The notes under the pieces were generated by a model. It was given only the letters and a program-made list of their open reading frames with translations. It was not told the origin of the DNA and did no database searches. This document shows positions 1 to 15,830 of a stretch of 64,000 nt of DNA, piece after piece; position 1 is the first letter of the stretch, and each line of letters begins with the position of its first letter. The position numbers and the translations under genes were made by a program. The stretch lies in NCBI GenBank assembly GCA_023055355.1, contig JALJCS010000010.1, positions 25,559,001 to 25,623,000 on the forward strand, written 5' to 3'. This stretch comes from Agelaius tricolor (lineage: Eukaryota; Chordata; Aves; Passeriformes; Icteridae).

Positions 1-3639
<3,639 letters not shown>

Positions 3640-3784
3640 CTTTTTCTCCAGGTCAGGCTCCCTGAATGTTAAGAGGAATTTGCGCACGTGCTCTGAGCGT
3701 AACCGATCGATGCTTCTGGCGTCGATGGCCCGGCCCAGAAACTCATCCACTTCATCCTCTGGGTTCATGCTCTCCTGGGTGCTC
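3640..3784 (-). CDS. ADCY5: ADCY5 exon 10: second part of C1b
   Basis: This exon is 145 nt: one base completing lysine, then 48 codons from [15 protein letters not shown] to REPDLEKK, ending in phase 0. The acidic NPEDEVDEF segment followed by [15 protein letters not shown] is a conserved C1b helix just before membrane cassette 2. The alanine codon at 3718-3720 (in AIDARS) corresponds to human A726, a reported variant site in ADCY5 movement disorder, and is the normal residue. STQESM differs from NAQESA in the mammalian sequence I recall. The acceptor is CATCCCCAG and the donor is AAG|GTAACG. The frame is open upstream through the acceptor to an ATG at 3840, but this is intronic. Confidence 0.95.
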
Positions 3785-6700
3785 CTGGGGATGCCATGGA
3801 AAGGGAGCATAAGAGCACAAGGTAATTTCTGCCTCTGCACTGTGTGTTATTGCAGTGCATAATGAGCTGGAGGTTAATGGCATTTTGCTCCAGTTGGGAG
3901 AGGGACTGGGAGCAGAGAGGGAGTGGTGTCAGCTCTGGAGCTCACTGCCAGTCCTGAGTCATTACTACAAAGCTTCTATTTATTTGCCCTGTTTCTACAC
4001 TACATCTGTTTCCTCGCACTCAGGTGTCATTTCCATCCCTCATTATCTAAAACCACTGGGTAGCCTTGTTCCCCTTGTCCTCTGACTTATCCTTCCCTGC
4101 ACTGCTGTAGCTCTTAGTGCCTGCACTGAAAAAAATGATTTATGCCTCCAGTCATATTTCATGCTTTCTAGTAACAATTTCTCTAAATATTACTTGAAAA
4201 TTTCCAAACTTGAACAATTCTCCCTTTTTGAGAAAAAGTTGTTTACAGAACAAACATTTGGGGAAAATAATGTGGCCTGACTCCCCTTCACACAGTCACT
4301 CATCAGTATAAAGCATAAAACAGAAAGAAAAATCTGTTTACAAGATATTTACTTAAGGGAAGGTTGTAAAAGAAAAGGCAACAGAAGAAAAAAATACAAA
4401 TTTGATTCTGCTTTCTAAATATGTGGAACAAGATTATGATCTTTTTTGCCACTGTTTTTCTGAATCTCTGCTGTAGCTAGAGAAAAATGAAGCTGATATT
4501 CAAAAACTATTGAGAAAAAATAACACTGTAAATTTAATTGTCCTGAGGCATTTTGCACTGAGGATGAGGAAACCTGAAGCACCTCCCCAGATTCTAGTTA
4601 TTTTTAAAATCTAACAGTATTTTAATGACTTGATGCTGTCACTTTAATGGCCTGCCCTCAGACGAGCTATAGGCAGAAATTAAAAGCTAATCCTGAAGTG
4701 CTGTTTTTCTGCTCTGCTTGCATGATTGCCCAGGTTATCCCCAGGGTTTGCCAATAGTTATCCACTGAAATATGCCCCCCCTTGCACGGGGGTATATTCC
4801 AGCAGATAACTATTTCTGTGTGCAAACCCCACGGTGCCACAGCAACTCTGGGCTCCTGCCGTGTGACCCTCCCCAGCTCTGGAGGAAAAATCCTGGGGTC
4901 TGAAAAGCATGATGAAAAGCTACTCTGCTTTATTTCCCTGGTTTCATTTGTACGGCACCAGAGCACACAATGCACTCTGTGTTGCAGCCAGCAGGCTCCC
5001 GCAGGTAAGGCTGTGCTGGAAAGCAACTCACAACCTAGAATGTGACTCTGTTTTAAAAGTTAAAGGTCTCTTTCCAAAAGGAAGGCTCTTTCAAAGCTTT
5101 CTGCAAAACTGGATCAGATTTTAAGAAGCCCTCTGTACCTCATCTATCAGGTTTATCAGGTCTATCTGCTCATTTCCATTCTACCACTCCTTGACCCAGA
5201 TAGCGAGCTGAATGTGTCTGCACCTCAGCTGGGTCATGACAGCACAGCAGTGGCATCTACTCAGTGCCTATACAGCAGTTACAAGCCTAGTTTGTCTCAA
5301 GGTCTAATCTCTATTTTAGTCAACCTTAATATTTCAAAGGGGTTGGGGAAAGAGTTTTTTATTTTGGGGCTCTAGAAGTTATTTAGTTCCTAGAAATTCA
5401 TATAATCAGCTTTGAAAATAAAAGTGGGGTTTTTTTCCTACAAGGTCAGGACATTCAATTTACTTCCTCAGAGGAAGTACATCTGCTTGAGCATTCAAAG
5501 GGATGCTGCTTCTTTTCATTCAGTCCTTGCAGCGTCTTCTGGGCTCATAAAAACAAGGAAGGAAATCATTAGGCTTTGTATTTACAGAATGCCTTCCAAG
5601 GCCCTGTGAGTTCTGTACACACTGGGGCCATTCCCATTTCCCCGCTCCGCACTGCATGCGGATGGGATGCGCTCTCCGCTGCAACCCAGCTGGGCAAAGA
5701 GCACTCACATCTCCAGTTCCAGTCTGAAGAACCTGCCTGCTTGGTGTCCACCTCAGCTGCCTGCAGGTCTGTAATAGGTTGTTTTACTGCTCAGGGTGTT
5801 TCTGATACTACAGTAAGCTCCGAGGTTGCAGGCTGTGTGGAGTCACCCCTGTGGTTTGAAATTGCCTTGCTGGGACATTGGCAGTGGGCAGCCACCCTCA
5901 CACAGACTGCAGGGAAGCTCAGCCACCTCGCACAGCCTGAGCTGTTCAGGTGACTTTCACAGCCCATTGTACCCAAGCTAAATTACAGTGCAGCAAGTTT
6001 GGGTACATTTGCATAAATGTAATTTTAAATTGGCATATTAAAGTTCCCAGTTCTAAGGAGTGCCCTGGAGGCAGTGCCTGTAAGTCAGAGCTGAGCTACT
6101 GCCATAGATTAATGAAATTCATATGTCAAAATGCCTTTTGATATATTGATAGTATGGTTGGTGGAGGGAAGGGTGGAAATGAGGATTTCAGGCTGCCATG
6201 AAACTTCCAAAAACACATCCTAAAAGCAGTGCTGAGGTTTCTTCAAATGCAGCCAACAGAAAATTGTGTCAAGGGACAGGAACAGCACAAACAAGAGCTT
6301 GTAGCAACTTTTTCACTCTGCTTGCAAATGTGAATGCTACCAATTAACCCAGAGATGCTGGCTTCAGAGTGGTCCAAAAATGTGCTGTTGATTTAATTAC
6401 TTTCTGCCAATGCAGAGTGTGACCACTGCCAAAACTACATGTATGCCATAATTTTAAATGCTTCATGCTTAGGTTGAGTAACTAAACCTGCACTCATGCA
6501 CATGAGGTTTTGTTCTGTTTTCAGGGATGTGTGCTGCCCACGTCTTCCTTTGTTGCCAGACAAAAGTACTGACCCTCAGTATTTCTGCACATGAAGGAGC
6601 TGCCTCAGGACCTGACATGGTTTAGGTATCTAATTTTAACCATTCTCACCATGAACATACTCTGCTAGAGATTTATTTTTGCCAAATCTTTGTACTTGAG

Positions 6701-8188
6701 TTAAACAGATTTCTGGATAAAGAGAATCAGAGGCAAGTAGTAGCTTCTTTTGGTACTGAACAGAAATGCAAAAATCCTGAAATCTGTATAATAAGCTGGC
6801 ACCACCCCGAGTGAGACAGCTCAGCTTTTGGCTGTAACAGCCCAAGGAACCTTTCAAACTATAGGATGGAGAACAGAGATTATGGCCCTTGGAGCAACAG
6901 AGGAGATGCTGCTCCTCAGCTGTTGGGTGACTCTGCTGTGGACCAGCACTGAGGCAGCTGATTTTTGTGTTTTCTTGCAGAAACTATGAGGAAAAATACT
7001 ATTTCATGAGGGATACTGAAAATTCCTGTATTCCTATGAATTATTTTGTTGTAATCTGTTAACTCTTTTCTGCCCAAAGCATATCTAACATCAATGGAGT
7101 TTCCCAACATCCATGGATACCACAGGAAACAGTGAACAGTAAACAGTGCGACCAGAGAAACATCCCAGGGTGCACAGAGCTAAATGTTACAAAAATCCAG
7201 TTTGCGGGAAAGATCAAGGGAAGGAGAGAATGACTCTTAATATTGCCATATTCAAACTTATCACTTTCCATTTTTGCAGCTGCTCTCTACCATAATGTGA
7301 ATATTGCCACAGCTGGATGCCTAGAGCTTACAGAAGCATTTAACTGTCCCAGCTCACAGAAATCCACTCAGCCTGAGAAACATGACAAAGAGCAACAGCA
7401 ACATATTTTAGGCATCAGTCTCCTCCACTGTTGCCTGACTGGCTCTAAGCAAGCTTGTAATTAATGCCATTCAGCAGGACTGAACATGAAATTATTCTAA
7501 AGACCTTCAATACAGGAAATGCTTTTGTTGTGTCCAGTTGTAGAAGTTAAAAAGTGAATGTGTTTGGGTTTTTCCTCCAAAGGCAATTTTTCAAAATAAA
7601 ATTGTTTTAACAATTAAATTAAATTAACATTAAATTGTTTTAACAATTTCTCTAAAGTTCTACAGGAAAAAATGAAAATGCTGCTAAAATTTGACTATAT
7701 TTTAGACCATTAAACTTTGAATTTACTCTTTCAGAAAAGTTATCATTTCTGAGTGTATTTTTATATGCAGAAATAAGTAATATGCAATAATGAGTAACAT
7801 AAAATATATACAAGTAAACTCAGAAGTGATACAGGCATTTCAATACATACATGAGCCTTTCTTATATATACTTTAGAGGAAGATTTTGTCTTGGCTTATT
7901 TTTAAAGAGTGAAGATTATCTGGGGCAAGGGGAAGTGCAGCAAAAGCATTTTAATTATAAAAGCAAGTTAGAAGCACCAAACAAATAAATGTTTTGAGGG
8001 CAGTGGCTGTTCTGAATGCACATCAGTCAATCCTGTGCCCTCAGCTGGCTGTCCCTCCAGGACAAACCTCTGGGGAGCCCAAGCATTATTTTTGGCTTCT
8101 GGGCATCAATTTTTGTCCTTTTTTAATATGAGAAAAAAATCCCAAACGTGTAAACATAACAGTGTATGACAGAAGTAAATTTGCTTAC
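3785..8188 (-). other. ADCY5: ADCY5 intron 9
   Basis: A 4.4-kb intron between the microexon and exon 10. It contains a small imperfect hairpin at 4769-4798 (about 11 bp with one G-T wobble) and an AT-rich segment at 7595-7650 with two copies of a near-palindromic ATTGTTTTAACAATT unit. The open frame at 5576-5953 (125 codons) overlaps opposite-strand frames and resembles no family I know. No repeat element is recognised. Confidence 0.88.
7599..7650. repeat. AT-rich near-palindromic repeat
   Basis: Two copies of AAATTGTTTTAACAATT flank AAATTAAATTAACATT-like sequence. Each copy is almost self-complementary, so this is simple AT-rich sequence that can fold into small hairpins. No function is implied. 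Confidence 0.7.
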
Positions 8189-8211
8189 TTGTCCTTGGGG
8201 TCCTCGAAACC
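8189..8211 (-). CDS. ADCY5: ADCY5 exon 9: 23-nt microexon (C1b)
   Basis: This 23-nt microexon encodes GFEDPKD and the first two bases (AA) of a lysine codon completed by exon 10. It is supported by the exact match to GFEDPKDK at this point in mammalian ADCY5, by a strong acceptor (a pyrimidine tract of about 15 nt ending TTTCAG) and by a good donor (AA|GTAAGC). It is too short to show up as an open reading frame. Its length is not a multiple of three. Skipping it would join exon 8 (phase 0) to exon 10 (which needs one base), shift the frame and reach TGA within about ten codons, so inclusion is needed for a full-length cyclase. Confidence 0.92.
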
Positions 8212-11200
8212 CTGAAAGAAAGGAAAAGGGCACAAGGGTGAGCAAACAGGCTGACCTTGAGAACACAAAGCATCCCAGGAACAGCATTTCACAGGGGACT
8301 TTTCAGGACACTCATTTGTTAGGTGTGGATGGACAGCTTTTCCCACCCACAACAATATTTTGTGCAGGCCTGCCAGCGGGCAGACAGAGCAGCTTGGGAA
8401 AAACACATTCCTTCAGATATAAATTCATGGGAGTGCAGATAAAGGAAAGGTTTCAGCTGACTGCTGGCACACTTTATTTCAGGTGTCTTCTTTTTAGCAG
8501 CCACCATTACAAATGATACAATGGAAATTGTGCTGATATTTTAACTGAGGATGTGTTTTACTTGAAACAAAACTCAGAACAATAACTGAAATCAACCCCC
8601 TGTATTCAACAAGGCTGCATCTCTTTATACCAGGGCTCAGCTAAGGGCAACGGATGCATTTTGGTTTTCATCTCTCCCAAGGGTCTCCATGCTCCTCCCC
8701 TCATCACATGCACACACAGAACACGTTTTCTTGAATAAGATTTCAGGAATTATTTATGATATTTGCAATAGCCCAAATATTCACAATTCTTTCAGGACCA
8801 CCTGAATAGATTAAGTATTTATGAGTCATCCATAGTTGTAATAGCTAGAAGGCCTTAGACAAAATTTTATATGGGGGCAAAAGTTTATTTGCTTAGCATT
8901 AACATACCTAACAGACCAAATTACATCAAAATTGCCATTTTGCATGGGCTGAAACAAAATGTGCCCTCTGACATCTTGGCTTAAATTTAACTATAGTCAA
9001 GAAAAGTTGTATATTTGACAAATAGGGTCAAATACTCAGGCACAGAGTTTGTACCCTGTGTTCCAAAACATAAAACAAATGTAGCTGGGAGATATGAAGA
9101 ATTGCTTTTGTTTTTCTCCCAGAGACCTCAGGCCAAAACTGCTCAGGGCACGTGAGGATATTCCAGCTGCTGGACCTGCAGCAGCAACCATTCTGGGGGC
9201 AGCACACTGAAATCCATCCTGACTGTGGAAAATCAAACATCTTTGGGCAAAAGTCTTCCCACAGGGGCCTTGTCCAAAACCATCAGAAACAACAACATTG
9301 ACCAGATACTAAATGAGAACAGATTTTGCCCTTGCAGTGAGTTAGCAATGTGGCCACATGGCAGAAAGAAAGCCAACACACCAGCTTTGCCAGAGGGAAA
9401 AAGTGAGGTCTGTCACTCAGGTCAGCAGCCAGGACTGTGATTCACTGAGAGAGCAATTCCCATTTTTGATACTCTGTTTCAGACTAAAACCACACCACAC
9501 TCCTAAACAGAAACTGCCACTCCAACTTAACCCATCAGAAATTCAGATCAAGGAACTCTCTCAGTCCCATATCACAGCCACCACCAGATTCAGTGGGAAG
9601 AAGGAAATAATAATGTTGATTCAAAGTTAGCATGTCCAGTTATTCAAGTAAAAAAAAAAAGTACTTTCTGATTTCATGTTAAAGTGTGATCATTCAACCT
9701 TTTATTGCGTGGGTTTTTTTCCTTCTTCTTTTGCCTAATTATTTTACAGTTGTCAAAAATATCTGATTGATTTATTTATTTATCTTCTAAGTAATCCTAC
9801 AACACAGTGCCAAAACTGAAAGCTCACTGATTAATCATGGAGACAAAATGCTCACTAATTTGTCTGGTATCATAGTCAGTTAGGCTGGGAAAAAAAAAAA
9901 AACCCAAGTAAACTGAACATGAATAGCTACCAGCCAAGAAATAAGCAGAGGGAAGGCATGAGAAAAGAGCCAGTGCTTTATTAGATAGATATCAAGGTCA
10001 CTTTTTCAAGCTTAGCCAGTTGGGAACTGGATGACTGACTGCAGTGGGAGAGTCCCCTAAAATGGTCTGATTTTCACAACCAGCTGTGTAACCCTCCATC
10101 CCACTGAATTCCTCAAACTAAACACAGATCTCACACTCCTGCCTTTGGGATGCACAAGTTTGAGGACACAGGCTGACCAGGTCAAGTCACTAGAACAGCT
10201 CAGCAAGCATATCCTCAAAAAATTCCCCAATATTTCAAGTGTGGAATAATATTTAACTGGCCATTTATATGGGTGAACACTTAATCCACATGGAGTTTGA
10301 TTCTGCCCTGCTTCTCTTCCTCATCAAAATTGTTACAAGGAAAGTTTCTAAAATAAAAGAGAATTAATTGATCTAGCTTTTCAATTTACAATACTAAATT
10401 GTGCTTGAAATTCTGGAAATTATTCTTGATGGCAACTCAAATTAAATTGGTGCTTCAAAACTAAAGACCAAAAAAATACATATTTCAAGTATAGCAGAAA
10501 AGAAAAAGACTATCACATTTTCTTTCCTGGATCTTCATTTAAGAAGGCTAAATATTTAAGAGTGACTTGAACTTTAATTAGAGAGAATCAGTTTAAAATT
10601 AAATGTTGTAGGAACCTGTTTAAGTTAAGCAAATTAAATGATTCACTTCAAATGCTCCCATTTCATACTAAAGATTCTTCAAGCAGAATTGCCAAAAATG
10701 GAATTGTTCTAGAGAAAGGTCTGTGGGATTATTTTAGGAAGAACATCCTTAAACACAGTTTCTTAAAACCTGGTCATTTATTACAGGATCTCTTTCTTAT
10801 TTGCACTGGAAGACTTTGCCAGGATATAGAGCAAATACACCTCTAGGACCTGGCTGTGACCAGAGATTTTCCTCCCTCTCCACTAAAGCATCCATGTTTC
10901 AATCACTCACCAAGAAGCCTTTCAGGCAGAGGAGGTGATCAGGTGCTCAGGGTCATGCTGCCCACCCTGCTTTGGGTTGGGAGGGAAATTCCCCCCTGGG
11001 TTTTGGTTAATGCGCTTTCACCTCTCCCACTCTTGAGGGCATGCTCGGTTCATTGAAGAATCTGCACTTCAAATTATTTCCTTCCCCTTGCACAAGGCTT
11101 GAGCACTAATGACATGTTGGTCTTTTTTTCTTCTCCCCAGCTGGCAAATAGTTTAGTATCTTCAGGAGTCAGATGTTTTGCTCCAGCCCTTGGCTCAGAG

Positions 11201-11498
11201 TAAGGCTGCTCCCATCAATTGCAATGGTCTGTGTTATACACAGGATAAACACACAACCAAGCCTGCAGGAATAGGGTTGAGATGGATTTTTCTTCATTCC
11301 TACTCATAATCTGGTAGCCAAACTTCCAAACTCCAGAGAAATACAAGGGGTTAAAGGCACTGTTCAGTACCCCTCATGTGATCCACTGGACAGCCAGGTT
11401 GGACAGCTGGGCTGGGGCTGGGTTCAGCCTGTTTGGGTACTGCTGCACAGAGATATGGCAAAATTGGCGTTTCTGTGCAAACATATACAGAAATCTGA

Positions 11499-11519
11499 CC
11501 CCCCCCCCCCAAAAAAAAA
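11499..11519 (+). repeat. Poly-C/poly-A homopolymer junction (C12A9)
   Basis: Twelve C followed directly by nine A on the plus strand. In the pre-mRNA this is U9G12. It is low-complexity sequence prone to slippage and sequencing error. Confidence 0.9.
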
Positions 11520-11904
11520 GCCCAAAACTGATAAAAATGAGATGCCTGTCATTTAGGAGAGGGAGTGTAAAAGGATAGGAAGAGGAACAACCAATTCCTG
11601 GAGTTAAGAATTTAAATCCCCTCTTGCCTGCTCATGGATTTGTACCCAGCAGACTGAAAAAAATACCAGTGGTTTTCCAGGGAGCTATGGAGAAAAGGCT
11701 GGGAATTGTCAGTAGGGCTGAAAATTACAAAAGTGATGATGGCTACAAGAATCAGACAGATAGGAGTTTGCAGGATTTCAAGAATAGCTCCATAATCATG
11801 ATGATAAAGTTGCCCTTGTTCAGGCCAAAATTGCTTCCTTCTGGAAGGGACCATAAGGCATGAGATAGGTCTTACCACAGTACAGTACTAATGGACTGCT
11901 GCAC

Positions 11905-12010
11905 ATAGGACCTCATGCAAATTTTATTCAGTCTCATTTTAAATATCCCTGATACTGGTGTTTTTCTCATTCCCCCAGGAAGCTGTATTACTCTGCCATC
12001 AGATTGCAAA
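11905..12010 (-). mobile_element. Ancient CR1 LINE fragment (degraded)
   Basis: The stretch reading CAGTCTCATTTTAAATATCC, then a GGTGTTTTTCTCATTCCCCC-like segment and AGGAAGCTGTATTACTCTGC, resembles the reverse complement of the 3' region of old sauropsid CR1 elements (a 'dropped-frame summary' region common in turtle, crocodile and bird genomes). Divergence is high and the borders are approximate. A repeat-library search is needed to confirm the call. Confidence 0.45.
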
Positions 12011-15000
12011 AGCAAAGGTAATAGCATTTAATAGTTCCTCTGGGACTAAGACAAGTCCTCTCTTTCACTTCAGGAACAACCCAAACTCAGCTGAATCAAC
12101 TCCCTTCAAGGCTCTGCTCTTTTGTCTTTTCTACAGGAGATTATTAAAAAGCCTTATTGTTTTATGGCAGGTCAGGTGACTCAGAATCCACACTGACATC
12201 CTCAGTGGGAGTAGATGTGCAGGAGGAAGAAAAGAGGGAATGTTACTGCCTCAGTCCCTATGGCCCCTAAGGCTTACTACTTTATGGGGGATATTTTATG
12301 AATATCTATTGTGCTAAAAGCTCATATGACTGCCATCTCTCTGCTTGACTTCTAAATTAACTAAGCCCTTTTCTTTGAAGATTAAAACTGATTCCTTAAA
12401 TAGAATGACAAAGTGTTTGTCAAAGACATGACAAGCTGATTGCTACACCATAACACTTCAAATCAAGAACGATTAGAAATAATAATTCTAACTTTGAGAA
12501 CACTGGCTGCAATTATTAACATATTGTAAATATGCAAAGAAAAGTGGAGTAGATTTTATATGCTTTTAACTTTTCATTTAACTCCAAAAATAAGGCAGTA
12601 GAGGGGCTGATGAGCTTCATGACCTTCTTAATGGCAATATGTGTGGGAAGCATAAATTCCACCCTTAAAAACTTCGTTCTCAACTCCAGCAAAGATCTTA
12701 GGAGCAAAAATGACAAAGAAACTAAATTTTCTTACCCTGTTTTCATCTCCATAACAAAGTCAAAATAGAACTTACATGATGTTAAAGCAGAAATTGAAAT
12801 AACTTTGGACTTAGGGACAAAATGAGTTTTGTAAGAGTTCAGGCCAACTTGCAGAGGTGCTTCCCAGAGACAGGGACCATGGAGAACAGAAAGGGAGAGT
12901 GACAGGCTGAGAGTAGCTGTTGATAAAAACAAACCTGCTTTGGCTCTACCACAAAACTAATTATTCACATCTATTTTCAGCACTGTTGTACCTTCTGCTT
13001 TGTCCCTGTGGTCAAAAAGACAACGCTATGAAGATAGACGCTGTCAGGTGTAAATGCAGAAGCAAAACTGAAGGACTTCAAAGCACTCAAGCCAAAAATA
13101 ACACAATTTCTGTTTCCAGAGTCCAGAAAGAATAAAGCCTGACAGGAAGGATATTTAACAAGCATCTAAGTGCAGAACAACAGACTGGCAGAAAACCAGT
13201 TTATGAAACAGATTAAATGATAAGTGTGTCTGCTGTAGCTGGAACAGAGACTAATGAGGTCTGAAAAGGAAAGCTGAAGTGCTCATTTTCTGCAGCCCAC
13301 CCCACTTGATAAAAAGACTTTAATTCCACAGCACTGGTCACAGATGGTGAAACCCTCTGCTTTCTTCAACTCAAAATGATTCTGTAGGCAGTGTCAGCTG
13401 GCAGACCAGACCTGGCCAATGCCATGAATTAATCTTGGCCATCAGATTTAAATCTATAGATCACAAGCGGTTACTTTGGCTGAAATAGGCTTTCTTTACC
13501 TTACTTTTAATTAACTTCTGGCTCTGAACTCACACCTCTGAAAAGTGCAGGTTGCTCACAGTTTTCTGTGAACTTGGAATCCAAATTTCTCCAGTCTAAA
13601 GGTCACATTTTCAAGTGAAATGGTTTCTGGTTCTGTGCCTCCTTTGTGAACAGTTTTTAGAACTTGCAAAGCAGACATAAAAATAAGCAGTCCTAGAAAT
13701 GCTCTAAATCAGTTTCTGGCTCCATAATCTCTGCCCTTCCATGTCTACTCTCCAAATGATGATAAATACCACAAACTTCTCCAGAAACTACTGTTTGCCT
13801 TCTAATCAGATGCAGACAGACTGGATCCCAGCCTAACCAGCCTTAATTGAAATTGCCCACTGGTGCTGGCCAGAGCTGCTCACCCTGTCTGAAACCCAGA
13901 CCCAAACCTGCTGACCTGCAGCCTTTTGACATTAAGGCTTACTGCCTGCTTGAGAAGGCTTTGGAAATCATTCTGGGAAGTGCCACCAATCCACCTGTGC
14001 AATGCTTCCAGGAACATTGGAAGAAGTGTTTCTTTGAATAAAAGGGAATTGTATCTTTATTTCTGCAGGCTAAATTTAGTCCCAATCAAAACCAGTCTGA
14101 CACATTTTAGTACTGTCTCAATCCAAATGACCTTTCCCATATGAGTAAAATTTATTCTAGAAAAGGGTACTGAATGGTGGGAAAATTATCAGTGCCAGGC
14201 TTCCAAGCAAATATCAAACTTCCTAGGTTTCTCAATAGCAGCTGCAGATCTGCTGTTGCATTGATTAGTTCTTTACAAGAAGGATTCTTATCCCTCTTTT
14301 AAAGAAGTAATCAAGGATGATTGCAAGTCCAGATCAACTAGAATAAAAGGCTAGCAGATGAGGGTACCAGAATGTAAAGCCTCTGACAATTTGAGCAATG
14401 TACATTGTACACCCAGTCATTTGTGTGAGATCCCATGGATCATGTGAATCAGGCAAACTCTTTCTCCACGTGAGCACCAAAGCAATTACACAGAATAACT
14501 GCTGGATGGGATTCCTCCCCTTGCTGTTTGAGAGCTATCAAAACCAAACTGGCTCTATAAAACCCAGACTAGACTAACAATTTCCTCCCAGATCTACAGC
14601 AATATGTGGAGATTACAGCAGAAGGGATTCTGTGAGTTTCTCCCTGCTTGATTACGAGTTAGATTACTACAATAGCAGTGAAAAAATAGTGGGTCAACTT
14701 CTTCTCCATTGGGGGCCCCTGCCCAGCTTTGCTGACGTCAGTGTTGCAATTACCAGATTTAGCAGATGATTGCTGGAAAAGAGGATAATGGTGACCTGCA
14801 GTTAAATGAAACCTTTCAGAGGAGGGTGAACCCTCAGTGCCTAATTCATGGACTCAAATCCAATTCTCTTTGACAGAGCTGACTGAGGAAAACTTGTCTT
14901 ATGGAGCTTTTATTTTCTATTTCCATTATTTCTGATATTTAAGAGGTAGAATTGGCACAGAACCAGCTATGATATTTGTTCCACTGAGGCACCTGTCCCC

Positions 15001-15190
15001 CAGTTTTGATTTCCAAGTAACAAGATCTATTGTAAGGGCAACTTGGAGACATAAAGAGTGGAAATAGCTGTATTAACAATGCAAAATGCAAAGAACTGTT
15101 TGATTTAGGACAGGGGGAACAGGACAAAGAATTATTTTATTATTGAATGGCCCTGCTTGTAGATGAGTGCTGTTTCATTAGAAAACAAAC

Positions 15191-15218
15191 ACCAAGCCAT
15201 CAAGGTAGATGGCTTGGT
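15191..15218. repeat. Perfect 11-bp hairpin
   Basis: ACCAAGCCATC and its exact reverse complement GATGGCTTGGT flank a six-base loop (AAGGTA). It is too short for a microRNA precursor and no further pairing is evident outside. Confidence 0.85.
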
Positions 15219-15707
15219 AGAAGGATGTGCAGAGCTCTGAGCAGCACCACAAGGAATCAGGACTGATTGCCTTTATCATGCCAGCCAGGATCCATTTTTA
15301 TAACTTTGTCTCACATCTTTCACATCTGCATGCAGTGGTATTTCCTACACATATATAATCTCTATTTGATTTTATGTCAGTTTTTTACTTTGTAACTAAC
15401 AGAGACTTCATACACAATTTCACTGCAAATTAAATGGTTCATTAGCTGTACTCAGACTCATGACAGAAGCATGGTCAGACTGAAACCAGCACTGCAACCA
15501 GGGAACAAACTTGAGAGGGAATCAGAGCTGTGCAGAGACATGGTAATAGTCTTCAACCACAGAGAAGATAATTGTAAAGGAGAGAAAATTAAACTGTCTT
15601 CTATCTACTGTGAATAGCTTATGCAGCACCATGGTTTCAAACTGAAGACATGTGAAGTAAAACATCAACAAAAATCATAAAACTGTTGAAGAGAATGCCC
15701 AGCAAGA

Positions 15708-15830
15708 CTTTCCATCCTTTCAGGTCTTTAAACAAGGGCTAGACAAGTCTCTGTCAGCAATGTTGGGGGTATAGCTGGCTCCTGTACAAAGTGGGGAGAT
15801 TGATGGCATGGATCTCCGTGCAGCCCAGAT
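15708..15830 (+). mobile_element. Ancient CR1 LINE 3' fragment
   Basis: Sequence from TTTCAGGTCTTTAAACAAGG through CTAGACAAGTCTCTGTCAGC and GGTATAGCTGGCTCCTG to GGGGAGATTGATGGCATGGA follows the order of the 3' end of old amniote CR1 elements (a GACAAGCACCTGTCAGG-like segment, then a GGTATA-like segment, then a GACTAGATGACCT-like segment). It lacks the terminal octamer, as expected of a decayed copy. Confidence 0.55.

Noticed and set aside
11499..11519. C12A9 run as a retroposed poly-A tail
   Set aside because: No processed gene copy or target-site duplication flanks it. It is better described as low-complexity sequence.
15191..15218. Hairpin as a microRNA precursor
   Set aside because: The 11-bp stem and 6-nt loop are far below precursor length, and pairing does not extend.
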